A program made the position numbers and the translations under genes. Below are positions 8,128 to 16,364 of a stretch of 64,000 nucleotides of DNA, one piece after another. The first letter of the stretch is position 1. Each line of letters opens with the position of its first letter. A model generated the notes under the pieces. The model was not told the DNA's origin. It did no database searches and saw only the letters and a program-made list of their open reading frames with translations. This DNA comes from Nocardia iowensis (GTDB taxonomy: Bacteria > Actinomycetota > Actinomycetes > Mycobacteriales > Mycobacteriaceae). Location of the stretch: the NCBI RefSeq assembly GCF_019222765.1, contig NZ_CP078145.1:5146001-5210000 (forward strand), in the 5' to 3' direction.

Positions 8128-9138
8128 ATGAGGGTGGATGACGTTCTGAAAATGCAGCTGAACGGTCACCGGCAGTACGCGAATCACATCAGATCAGTGC
8201 CCGTCGATTTCGGTATATTGGCGGGCAAGCGCGTATTCGTGACCGGCGCGGGCGGCTCGATCGGTTCGGCGTTCTGCCGTGCCGTGGCCACGATGCCCGC
8301 CGCCGAGCTCGTCATGCTCGACCGGGACGACTCGGCGCTGCACGCGTTGCAGCTGAGTCTTGCTGACCTGCAATGCATTCCCGCGCAGACCTACTACCTG
8401 CGCGACATCTGCGACGAGGACGCGCTCAGCGAGGTCTTCCAGCGCGAGCGACCCGAGGTGGTGGTACACGCGGCGGCACTCAAACATGTGCCGCTGCTCG
8501 AGCAGCACCCGTCCGAGGCGTACCGCGTCAATGTGCTCGGCACTCGGACGGCATTGTCCACGGCCGCGAAATGCGGTACCGAGATATTTGTGAATGTCTC
8601 CACCGACAAAGCGTCCAACCCGACGTCGGTTCTCGGCATCACCAAACGGCTGAGTGAACGTTTGACCTCACATTTCGGTGCCACCTACAATCGCCGTTTT
8701 GCCAACGTCAGATTCGGCAATGTGCTCGGCAGTCGTGGTTCATTCCTGCCGACGTTCGTCGAAAAGATCGAGAACAACAAACCGCTGCATGTCACGCACG
8801 CGGATGTGACCCGCTTTCTCATGAGCATGGACGACGCGGTCAAGCTGATCGTGCTCGCGGCCGAGCACGGCCGAAGCGGCGAAACGCTGCTCGCCGATAT
8901 GGGCGAGCAGGTCCGCATCCTCGACGTCGCACACACGCTGATCGATAACGCGGGCTCGAACCTGCCCGTCGAGATCGTCGGACTGCGACCGGGCGAGAAA
9001 CTGCACGAGGACTACCTCGACGACTCCGAGTCGCCGGTGCGTGACGTGGTGACGAACGGTCTGGTCAGGGTCCGCGTGGAGCCGCTCGACCCGGCGTCGG
9101 TGCGGTTCGAGGACTTCTTGCAAGCGAGCGAGTTCTGA
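8128..9138 (+). CDS. NDP-sugar 4,6-dehydratase (CapD/FlaA1-PseB type SDR)
   Basis: An extended short-chain dehydrogenase with NAD-binding GAGGSIGSAF near residue 38, HAAALKHVPLLE, and the STDKAxxP segment typical of soluble UDP-GlcNAc 4,6-dehydratases. Such enzymes give a 4-keto-6-deoxy sugar, which DegT transaminases then aminate. The start chosen is ATG at 8128, with AAGGGA upstream; an in-frame ATG at 8080 overlaps the ammonia-lyase start on the other strand (shared CCATGG), so it is less likely. It opens a rightward operon with two glycosyltransferases. The precise sugar and stereochemistry are not predictable. Confidence 0.82.
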   Translation: MRVDDVLKMQLNGHRQYANHIRSVPVDFGILAGKRVFVTGAGGSIGSAFCRAVATMPAAELVMLDRDDSALHALQLSLADLQCIPAQTYYLRDICDEDALSEVFQRERPEVVVHAAALKHVPLLEQHPSEAYRVNVLGTRTALSTAAKCGTEIFVNVSTDKASNPTSVLGITKRLSERLTSHFGATYNRRFANVRFGNVLGSRGSFLPTFVEKIENNKPLHVTHADVTRFLMSMDDAVKLIVLAAEHGRSGETLLADMGEQVRILDVAHTLIDNAGSNLPVEIVGLRPGEKLHEDYLDDSESPVRDVVTNGLVRVRVEPLDPASVRFEDFLQASEF

Positions 9139-9151
9139 AAGGCCGAAGCCG

Positions 9152-10471
9152 ATGACCATCCGGATTGGTGTGCACTTCATTCGGCGCCGCATCCTGCGCG
9201 CCGCCGAGAAGTACGGCGGGCCGGCCGCGCACAGCAGCGTCTTCCGATGCGCCAAGGGATTCGACGCCCTCAGCGCGGCGCCGGCGGGTAAGGACACCGT
9301 CTTCGAGGCCTGGGACGAGCGAGAACCGGCCGACGAGTTCGTCGGCCGGGTCGACGTACTGGTCGGCATCCCGGACATCCGCCTGTTGAATGCCCGGGAC
9401 CGCTCCCGGCACCGGCCGCCCTATCTCGCGCTGGTCATGGGCGACGCGACGCGGGCGGTCCCCTGGCGCGTGGCGCTCATGCGGCGGTTCCAGTCGAACG
9501 ACACACTCGTCTGCAGTTGCTCGGCCGACCGCGAGATCTTGCGGACGTTTCTCGACGCACCGTGGGAATCCAGCGTGGACGTCGCTCCGATGCCAACGGA
9601 CCTCGGGCTCTTCCTGCCGAACGGACCGGCGCCGGCGGCACTGACCGAGGCACTGGCGGGCTTCGACCCCCGGCGCCCGGTGATCCTGAGCGCAGAGCGG
9701 ATGAAACCGGAAAAGGGTGTGCACCACATCGTTCCGCTGGCCGCCTGGCTTCGCGATCACGGCCATCGCCCGGTGCTGGTGTTCCTGCACGCCGCGGCGG
9801 GCGCGACCAAGACGGCGTATCAAGCCGAACTCGAGGCATCGCTCGCGGCGGCCCAGCTGACCGACGCCGCGGTCTTCCTGCCGTTCCTGGATGCCAGCGG
9901 GCTCGCCGCGGCGTATGCCAGGGCGACGTTCGTGGTGTCGGCGTCCACGATCTACGACAACAACTTCGGCTACGTCCCGATCGAATCGCAGGTCGCCAGA
10001 ACGCCACCCATCGTCGCCGACTGGGGTGGCTACCGCGACAGCGTGCGGCACGGCCGGACCGGCGTGCACATGCCGACCACCGTCCAGCTCGACGGCAGCG
10101 TCACCGTCGACTGGCTACCGGCGGCCCGCGCCGCCGCCGACTTGCTCGCCGACCCGGAGCAGTACGACCGGACCGCCGAGGCCGGGTGGCGGCATGTGCA
10201 GGACCGCTTCTCGATCGAGGCATCGCTGCGGATCTACTCCGCGCTCGCCATGACCGCGCTGGAGCGAGACACCGACGCGGCACCCGATTGGCGGATCAAC
10301 GAACTCGGACAGCACGCGATCGATATCGGCTGGACCGACCAGACCGATACCCCGGACCGCACCGGCCGCCAGCGGTGGCGCGACCTCGGTCGCGCCGCGG
10401 ACTACGACGCCATCCACCAGCTGATCTACGGAAAGTACGCCACCCACTCGAAGGTGATGAGCCCAGCATGA
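9152..10471 (+). CDS. Glycosyltransferase 1 (GT4-like)
   Basis: A 439-residue GT-B glycosyltransferase. The C-terminal half contains VILSAERMKPEKGV and a nucleotide-sugar binding stretch NFGYVPIESQ, in the position of the GT4 E-x7-E region, followed by ADWGGYRDSV and GRTGVHMP. No membrane segments are evident, so it is cytosolic. It begins 13 bases after the dehydratase and overlaps the next glycosyltransferase by four bases. It likely adds one sugar to the p-coumaroyl hydroxyl or extends the chain; which step is unknown. Confidence 0.82.
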   Translation: MTIRIGVHFIRRRILRAAEKYGGPAAHSSVFRCAKGFDALSAAPAGKDTVFEAWDEREPADEFVGRVDVLVGIPDIRLLNARDRSRHRPPYLALVMGDATRAVPWRVALMRRFQSNDTLVCSCSADREILRTFLDAPWESSVDVAPMPTDLGLFLPNGPAPAALTEALAGFDPRRPVILSAERMKPEKGVHHIVPLAAWLRDHGHRPVLVFLHAAAGATKTAYQAELEASLAAAQLTDAAVFLPFLDASGLAAAYARATFVVSASTIYDNNFGYVPIESQVARTPPIVADWGGYRDSVRHGRTGVHMPTTVQLDGSVTVDWLPAARAAADLLADPEQYDRTAEAGWRHVQDRFSIEASLRIYSALAMTALERDTDAAPDWRINELGQHAIDIGWTDQTDTPDRTGRQRWRDLGRAADYDAIHQLIYGKYATHSKVMSPA

Positions 10472-11748
10472 CCCAAGACAAAACCCCCACCGCGGTACTC
10501 GACCAGTTCGGCTTTCCTGCTCGGTGGTCGGTACATACCCGGCGCGAGATCCGCCGGGTCGCCCGAGTATTCGACGCGCTGTCCCCGGTCGACCGGCTAC
10601 GCCTCGCCGAGGGCCGCCATGCCGCCGACGTCCTGGTCGGCGACCGAGCCGATCCGGGGCCGGTCACCACCTCATCGGTACAGAACCGAAGACTCGTGCT
10701 CGTCCTGCCCTTTCCCATCCAGACGGGCGGCATGCGCGTGCAACTGGAGCTGGCGAAGATGCTGGGCGAGGAAGGCGCCGAGGTGCATGTCCGCCAGGTC
10801 CGTGGCGAGGACTGCCTGGACGAGAAGTACGACAAGTACGGTTTCGCCTCCCGCGCGCCGCTGGCGGACCCGCGCGCGCTGGCCGACGCGCTGCGTGAAC
10901 TCGCTCCGGCAACGCTGTTGGTCGGCTGCTGGATCGACTACTTCGCCGCGCTGGAATCCGGAGCGGGCCCGGTGATCGGATACTCCGCGGGCGAGCCGAC
11001 CTTGCGCAAAGACCCCGTCGGATTCGACCGCGACTTCATCGACTTCGCGTTCCGGATGCACCAGTTGCCGGTGACGTTGTGGGCCGGATCCCAGTCCATG
11101 GTGAACATCTTCGAACAGCGCTTTCATCGTGCGGCCGAACTGATTTCGGTCCCGATCGCGAGCGAGATGTTCGATCAAGACTGCACCCCGGCGCCACAAC
11201 CGCCGTTCCGCGTCATCGTGGTCGGCCCCGAGCACGTGACGACCAAGGGCATACCCGGTGCGCTACAGGCGCTTTCGCCGCTGCGTGCGGAGGGGTTCCA
11301 CATCGTGTGGGTATCGCCGGGCCCGCCATCGGAGCAGCTCGCGAACCTCGTCGACGAGCTGCGTATCGGGCTGAACGCCACGGAGGTGGCGGCTGCCATC
11401 GGTTCCTGCCACGCGTTGGTGTTCCCCAGCAGAGTCGAGGGTCTCGGCAATCCCCCGTTGGAGGCGATGGCCCTCGGTGTTCCGGCGGTGCTCTGCCCGA
11501 ATGGCGGTTCGGCGGAATACGCGATGCCGGAGCGGAATTGCCTGCAGGTTCCGTTCGGCGACGCCGACAGCCTGCGCGCCGCGGTCCGTCGGCTGCGCGA
11601 TGAGCCCACCCTCGCGACCCGGCTGCGGACAGCGGGCTTCGGCACGGCCGAGCGCTACCGCCCGGAGAACATCCAGCGGATCGTCCGTGAGTTCATGGCC
11701 ACCAAGTTCGAACACCTGCCGTTCGTCCCGCTCAACGGATCGAACTGA
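10468..11748 (+). CDS. Glycosyltransferase 2 (GT4 family)
   Basis: This 426-residue GT-B glycosyltransferase starts at the ATG inside the ATGA overlap with glycosyltransferase 1. LPFPIQTGGMRVQLELA is the typical GGxxxQ-like N-terminal acceptor loop, and FPSRVEGLGNPPLEAMALGVP is the GT4 E-x7-E motif. An open frame continues upstream but belongs to the shadow of the previous gene. With glycosyltransferase 1 it gives at least two glycosidic bonds. The strong hairpin at 11757-11791 ends the operon. Confidence 0.85.
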   Translation: MTQDKTPTAVLDQFGFPARWSVHTRREIRRVARVFDALSPVDRLRLAEGRHAADVLVGDRADPGPVTTSSVQNRRLVLVLPFPIQTGGMRVQLELAKMLGEEGAEVHVRQVRGEDCLDEKYDKYGFASRAPLADPRALADALRELAPATLLVGCWIDYFAALESGAGPVIGYSAGEPTLRKDPVGFDRDFIDFAFRMHQLPVTLWAGSQSMVNIFEQRFHRAAELISVPIASEMFDQDCTPAPQPPFRVIVVGPEHVTTKGIPGALQALSPLRAEGFHIVWVSPGPPSEQLANLVDELRIGLNATEVAAAIGSCHALVFPSRVEGLGNPPLEAMALGVPAVLCPNGGSAEYAMPERNCLQVPFGDADSLRAAVRRLRDEPTLATRLRTAGFGTAERYRPENIQRIVREFMATKFEHLPFVPLNGSN

Positions 11749-11756
11749 CCGTGTCC

Positions 11757-11791
11757 GGGCGTCCCGTCGTGCCACGATCGACGGGACGCCC
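11757..11791. terminator. Strong bidirectional-type terminator hairpin
   Basis: GGGCGTCCCGTCG at 11757-11769 and CGACGGGACGCCC at 11779-11791 form a perfect 13-base stem with a 9-base loop. It sits nine bases after the glycosyltransferase 2 stop and faces the leftward gene ending at 11844, so it can serve both. There is no U-tract, which is common in actinomycetes. Confidence 0.75.
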
Positions 11792-11843
11792 GAATCAACC
11801 GGCAGCACCCGCCGGTCCCGGCGCCTCGGTGCTGCCCGCATAT

Positions 11844-12143
11844 CTACTCCGGCAACGGTTCTGGACACGCTCGCAGGCGAAGTCCGGCGCTCCGATGCCG
11901 TCGATCTCTCCCGTCGACCTCACGCAGCGCGTAGGTGGCAACCGTCACCGCAGCGCGAGCGCAGCCGAGAATCCCTCTCGCCGTGGACGATTCGGGTTGA
12001 TTGAGCATCGCCACGCCATCCATGGCGCAGCGCACGAGATGGGTCGCCGCCGAGGCCAACGGATCGTCTGCCGGGGCGCTCGTCAACTTCTCGTACGCGG
12101 TACGGAGCAAATCCTCCGCCTCCACGAAAGAACCCCCAGACAT
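11844..12143 (-). CDS. Small hypothetical protein
   Basis: A 99-residue protein of unknown function. The first 70 residues look like real coding sequence, with alternating hydrophobic and charged helices (AEDLLRTAYEKL, ATHLVRCAMDGV, ARAAVTVATYAL), while the C-terminal end is arginine-rich. It lies 54 bases downstream of the leftward DegT aminotransferase and before a terminator, so it is probably the last gene of that operon. GAAAGAGTGGG precedes the ATG. No motif, signal peptide or membrane segment is visible. It may be an uncharacterised helical actinomycete protein, and I do not assign a job. Confidence 0.5.
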   Translation of the reverse strand: MSGGSFVEAEDLLRTAYEKLTSAPADDPLASAATHLVRCAMDGVAMLNQPESSTARGILGCARAAVTVATYALREVDGRDRRHRSAGLRLRACPEPLPE

Positions 12144-12197
12144 ATCCCACTCTTTCCGTCTTGTACGACCAGTGCTGTGGCGGCTCGGGGTGGTTGC

Positions 12198-13289
12198 TCA
12201 CCCTGTGGGCGCGGTCAGCTCGTTCACCTCGCGAGCTACCCGAAGGAGATCCTCCCGGCCGAGCGCCGGGAAGATCGGCAGCGCGAACATCGTGCTCGAG
12301 ACCGCGTCGGTGACGGGCAGGTCGACGGGGGCCCGCAGCGGGGCGAGGCGGTGACAGGGCACCGGGTAGTAGGCACCGGTCCCCACCTGCCGGTTGCGGA
12401 GTTCCTCGCGTACCTGGTCCCGGTCGACCCCGTCGGGTACCCGAACGCTGTACTGGTGGAAGACATGCTCGACATTCGGGCCTACCGAGGGCACCCGCAC
12501 ATTCGTCAGCTCCGCGGAATACTGCTTGGCAATGCTACGACGCTGCTCGTTCCACCCGGCCAGGCTTTGCAATTGCACTCTGCCGATCGCGGCGGCGGTC
12601 TCGGTCATTCGATTGTTGAAGCCGACGATCTCGTGGTCGTACGCTTTTCGAGCGCCCTGATTGCGCAGCAGTCTAGCCTTTTCCACCAGGGCACGGTCGC
12701 CGGAAACGATCATTCCGCCTTCGCCGGTGGTCATGTTCTTCGTCGGATAGAAGCTGAATGCGCCGAACGTGCCGAAACTGCCGACCGGGCGGCCACGCCA
12801 GGTCGCGCCGTGTGCCTGGCAGGCATCCTCGAACAGCGCGATACCCGTACCCTCGGCCAGCGAGACCAATTCGTCCATATCGGCCGGATGACCGAAGAGG
12901 TGCACCACCAGAATGGCTGCGGTACGCGGACCGATCAACGCCCGCACTGATTCCGGAGCAGCGCAGTAGGTTTTCTCGTCGATATCGCAATAGACCGGCT
13001 TAGCACCCGCCAATCGCACCGCATTGGCTGTACCCGCATAGGTGAACGATGGCACGATGACCTCGTCACCGGGACCGATACCAGCAGCAAGCAAACCGAG
13101 ATGGAGCGCGCTCGTGCCAGAGTTGACGGCCACGCAACTCCGGTCGGCGACAACAGCTTTCGAGAATTCGTTCTCGAAAGCTCCGACCTCCTCCCCCTGC
13201 ACGAGCTTGCCGCTGCGCAGTACCCGATCCACCGCACGACGCTCGGCCTCGCCGATCGTTACCAGGGTCTGCGGAACAGGGTTGGTCAT
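12198..13289 (-). CDS. DegT/DnrJ/EryC1/StrS aminotransferase A
   Basis: This 363-residue PLP-dependent sugar aminotransferase has the family features: NSGTSALHLGL, GDEVIVPSFTY, FEDACQAHGA, and SFYPTKNMTTGEGG with the PLP lysine at about Lys184. It aminates a keto-sugar nucleotide, or a scyllo-inosose-type cyclitol, using an amino acid donor. The ATG at 13289 has a GGAGGAG site directly upstream. It diverges from aminotransferase B across a 79-base AT-rich gap. Together they imply two amino groups, which would be the attachment points for guanidino, carbamoyl or formyl groups. Confidence 0.9.
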   Translation of the reverse strand: MTNPVPQTLVTIGEAERRAVDRVLRSGKLVQGEEVGAFENEFSKAVVADRSCVAVNSGTSALHLGLLAAGIGPGDEVIVPSFTYAGTANAVRLAGAKPVYCDIDEKTYCAAPESVRALIGPRTAAILVVHLFGHPADMDELVSLAEGTGIALFEDACQAHGATWRGRPVGSFGTFGAFSFYPTKNMTTGEGGMIVSGDRALVEKARLLRNQGARKAYDHEIVGFNNRMTETAAAIGRVQLQSLAGWNEQRRSIAKQYSAELTNVRVPSVGPNVEHVFHQYSVRVPDGVDRDQVREELRNRQVGTGAYYPVPCHRLAPLRAPVDLPVTDAVSSTMFALPIFPALGREDLLRVAREVNELTAPTG

Positions 13290-13368
13290 ATCGCTCCTCC
13301 ATAACATTGCCACCATCGAACAGTGTGCTATTTGTGAATAACTGATGGATAGATAAGGATTTCGTCTC
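13290..13368. promoter_or_regulatory. Divergent promoter region between the two DegT genes
   Basis: This 79-base gap, clearly AT-richer than its surroundings, separates divergent start codons. It must hold promoters for both aminotransferase genes unless they are leaderless. No palindrome like that at 4778-4806 was seen here. Confidence 0.55.
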
Positions 13369-14481
13369 ATGTCATTGTCGAAGCCGCCACAGTTCCGAAT
13401 CCGGTTCGCGCAGCCAATCATGGGAGAACCGGAGCTGCAAGCCGTACAACGAGTGCTGTCATCCGGGTTCCTCACTAACGGCCCTGAGACCGCGGCATTC
13501 GAGGAAGAATTCGCGCGCGTCCACGCCGTGCCCTACGCCGTGGCAATGGCGAACGGAACAGTCGCGTTGACCGCGATGCTGCTCGCCCACGGAATAGGGC
13601 CGGGCGACGAGGTTATCGTGCCCTCGTTCACTTTTCTTTCGACGGCGACTGCCGTCGTACACGCCGGCGCGCGACCGGTATTCGCGGAAGTGCACGCCGA
13701 CATCCTGAACATCGACGCCGATCACGTTGCCGCACTGATCACCGCACGGACCAAGGCGGTCATCGCGGTGCACTACGCGGGCCAAGCCGCCGACATGGCC
13801 GAACTGCGCGCGCTGACCGACCGGGCCGGGATCCTGCTACTCGAAGACGCGGCGGAAGCCCACGGCGCGAGCTATCGAGGCCGCCCCGTCGGCGGTCTGG
13901 CCGACGGCGCCATGTTCAGTTTCACCCCGACGAAGAACATCACCATGGGCGAGGGCGGCATGGTGACCACCCACGACCCGGACTACGCCCGACGCCTGCG
14001 ACAGCTGCGGAACCACGGTGTCGCCGATGACGGCACGCCTCGAACCTCGATCGGTTACAACTGGCGAATGACGGAAATGCAGGCGGCGATCGGTCGAGTG
14101 CAGGTGACCAGACTGAGCGCCATCATCGAGCGCAAGCAGGCCAACGCGGAGTTTCTGGCCGCTCACCTGCGCGACGCCGACGTCCTCTTTCCGCCCAACC
14201 GCCCCGACCGAACAGCGACCTACATGATGCTGACCCTTCGATCGAGCACGCGCCGCGACGCGATCGTGCAAGGTCTGCGCGACCGTGGCATCGAAGCTCG
14301 CGTGTACTTCCCACCAGCCCACCTCGACGCGGTGTTCGCCGCTGACAACGTCACACTGCCGCGCACCGAAGAGGTCGCGAACACCGTCTTCTCCATCCCA
14401 TGCCATGCGGAGCTGACCGAGGACGACCTCGCGCTGATCGCGAAGGAGATCACCGCACTCGCCCCGCGCGACGCAACCTGA
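13369..14481 (+). CDS. DegT/DnrJ/EryC1/StrS aminotransferase B
   Basis: This 370-residue homologue of aminotransferase A is clearly divergent from it, so it is not a recent duplicate. Motifs include GDEVIVPSFTFLST, LLEDAAEAHGA and FSFTPTKNITMGEGG with the PLP lysine at Lys189, plus a C-terminal region ending in helices typical of the fold. It acts on a second keto-sugar or a second position. It converges with the formyltransferase gene, which ends 19 bases downstream on the other strand. Confidence 0.9.
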   Translation: MSLSKPPQFRIRFAQPIMGEPELQAVQRVLSSGFLTNGPETAAFEEEFARVHAVPYAVAMANGTVALTAMLLAHGIGPGDEVIVPSFTFLSTATAVVHAGARPVFAEVHADILNIDADHVAALITARTKAVIAVHYAGQAADMAELRALTDRAGILLLEDAAEAHGASYRGRPVGGLADGAMFSFTPTKNITMGEGGMVTTHDPDYARRLRQLRNHGVADDGTPRTSIGYNWRMTEMQAAIGRVQVTRLSAIIERKQANAEFLAAHLRDADVLFPPNRPDRTATYMMLTLRSSTRRDAIVQGLRDRGIEARVYFPPAHLDAVFAADNVTLPRTEEVANTVFSIPCHAELTEDDLALIAKEITALAPRDAT

Positions 14482-14500
14482 GGCGCGACGCAGCCCGCGG

Positions 14501-15352
14501 TCAGGCCGACCACTCCTCGGCGGCGTACTCCAGGCAGACGAAGCCGTCGGCACACGAGACCACCGCCGCCTGCTTCGTCTCCGCGACAACCGCGCCGATC
14601 TCGCCGCCGGGCAGCCCATGTGGCAGCAGGTACGCGTTGCGCACCGGCCTGCCGCGGAAGGTGGGCAGTTGGAAACCGGGGAAGGTCATGGCCAGGCATT
14701 CGGCGCGGACCACTGCCGCGGGCCTCGCGAAATCGGCGATCTCGGCTTGCGTGAAGTCCACATCCGCGCGCCGATGCGCGGGTTCGCCATGGTCCTGCTG
14801 CGCACGCGCCGTGTAACTACCCTCGATCAGAGCCCGGGCCTGTTCGGTCAACAATTCGAACGCGTGATCATGGAACATCTCGAATAGATCACCCGCGGAG
14901 GTGAATTCGGGCAGCGGAAAAGACCGCGCGGCGATGATCGGCCCCGCGTCCACCCCCTTGGTCAACTCGTGCAACGTCACACCGACCGTCTGCTCCCGAC
15001 CGGCGATCGGCCAATAGCAAGGGAGGCTGCCGCGGTGGCGTGGCAGCAACGCGAAATGGAGATTCACCGCCCGCGCTCCCCCGAGGTCCGCGATCCGAAT
15101 GAGCGTCGGATATTGCAGGGACACCAACAGATCCGCGGAATCCAAACCGAGCGCGGCGATGCTGTCGTAGATCGGCCAGCCATTGGCTCGGGCCGCACGA
15201 CGTAGCGATGGCCGCCAACCATCCTGGCCGTCATCGTCTGTCGACGGCACGCACACGAGTTCGGCGCCGCGGCATGTCATATGCGCGAGCAGGCTGAACA
15301 GATGGGCTCCACGAACAGCCAGTCGACCACGGCCTGCGATGACAATCTTCAT
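14501..15352 (-). CDS. N10-formyltetrahydrofolate-dependent formyltransferase (Fmt-like)
   Basis: A 283-residue protein of the methionyl-tRNA/sugar N-formyltransferase superfamily. The catalytic Asn-His-Asp set can be placed in NLHFALLPRHRG and KGVDAGPII. The N-terminal MKIVIAGRG opens a Rossmann-like domain. It is smaller than Fmt and closer in size to sugar formyltransferases (WbtJ/QdtF type). It could N-formylate an aminosugar; alternatively it could supply a one-carbon unit to an amine of the product. The ATG at 15352 is preceded by a short leader and diverges from the PhyH gene. Confidence 0.8.
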   Translation of the reverse strand: MKIVIAGRGRLAVRGAHLFSLLAHMTCRGAELVCVPSTDDDGQDGWRPSLRRAARANGWPIYDSIAALGLDSADLLVSLQYPTLIRIADLGGARAVNLHFALLPRHRGSLPCYWPIAGREQTVGVTLHELTKGVDAGPIIAARSFPLPEFTSAGDLFEMFHDHAFELLTEQARALIEGSYTARAQQDHGEPAHRRADVDFTQAEIADFARPAAVVRAECLAMTFPGFQLPTFRGRPVRNAYLLPHGLPGGEIGAVVAETKQAAVVSCADGFVCLEYAAEEWSA

Positions 15353-15442
15353 TGTGCGCCTTGTCTTTCCGTGTCGATGATTGATCACTTGCGGCGTTTT
15401 CTTCCCGGGTGGAACGATACAACAACGAAAGGAGACACAGCT

Positions 15443-16360
15443 ATGGATGGGGCTCTGACTGCCGAGCAAATCGAGCTATACGAGCGAAATGGGTTGCTGG
15501 TTCTCGAGAATGTGGTCTCGCAGAAAGCTCGCGACAGAGTCGCCGAAGTTTTCCAGAAGATCGTCGACGAGTATGCTCTCGAATTGGTTGACAGCGGCGA
15601 ACTCTCGCGCCTGTACGACGAATTGCCGTTCGAGCAGCGGTGGGCCGCGATCCGAGCGGAGGTGCCGGCTTCCAGGCCGATCGTCTGGCGTCGAATCCTC
15701 ATCGATCCCGCCGTCTACCAGTTGTGGTTCGAGCCGGGCCTACTCGGTGCGGCACAATCGATTCTCGGCCCGGAAATCCGCGCCTACCACCTGTTCAACG
15801 GCAGGCCGCGCGAACCGCACGATCCCAGCCAATCCATCGACTGGCATCAAGACGCCTTCAATTGTGACGACTGGAGTGCCGACGACAGCCGAATCCTGAC
15901 CTTCTGGATTCCGCTGGTGCCCGTGGGTATCGAGTCCGGCTGTCTCGCGGTCGTACCCGGCTCGCATAAGCAGGGGGTACTGCCGAAGAGCACCGACGAA
16001 TTCGGTATCACCACACTCCGGGATGCACCTGAATTCACCACGGAACCGATATCGGTACCGATGCGGCCGGGCGACGCGCTGATGTTCAACGAACTCGTCC
16101 TGCACCGCTCCCTCGACAACATCTCCGACCGGGTCCGCTGGAGCGTCGACATCCGGTTCTCCGCCAACGAGCCCGCGCATCAGGCCAAGGCCCCGGGCGG
16201 CTTCCGCGTTTCCTCCGAGCACGAGCCGCCGGAGACCTTCGAGGAGTGGGTTGCCAAATGGGATCGCAAGTCCGGCGTCATGCGGCGCCACCTCCGCCGA
16301 CTGGATCTGTACGCCCGTTCGCTCAGCCCACAGGAAAGACGAGACGTCCAAAGCTACTGA
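15443..16360 (+). CDS. Phytanoyl-CoA dioxygenase (PhyH) family Fe(II)/2-oxoglutarate oxygenase
   Basis: A 305-residue double-stranded beta-helix oxygenase. Iron ligands are visible as HxD in WHQDAFN and a distal histidine in LHRSLDN, with the 2-oxoglutarate-binding arginine in VRWSVDIRF. Such enzymes hydroxylate or desaturate unactivated carbons. GAAAGGAG precedes ATG 15443. It is transcribed with carbamoyltransferase 3, the gap being four bases. A hydroxyl installed here could be the acceptor for that carbamoyltransferase, but this is only positional inference. Confidence 0.85.
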   Translation: MDGALTAEQIELYERNGLLVLENVVSQKARDRVAEVFQKIVDEYALELVDSGELSRLYDELPFEQRWAAIRAEVPASRPIVWRRILIDPAVYQLWFEPGLLGAAQSILGPEIRAYHLFNGRPREPHDPSQSIDWHQDAFNCDDWSADDSRILTFWIPLVPVGIESGCLAVVPGSHKQGVLPKSTDEFGITTLRDAPEFTTEPISVPMRPGDALMFNELVLHRSLDNISDRVRWSVDIRFSANEPAHQAKAPGGFRVSSEHEPPETFEEWVAKWDRKSGVMRRHLRRLDLYARSLSPQERRDVQSY

Positions 16361-16364
16361 CGCC

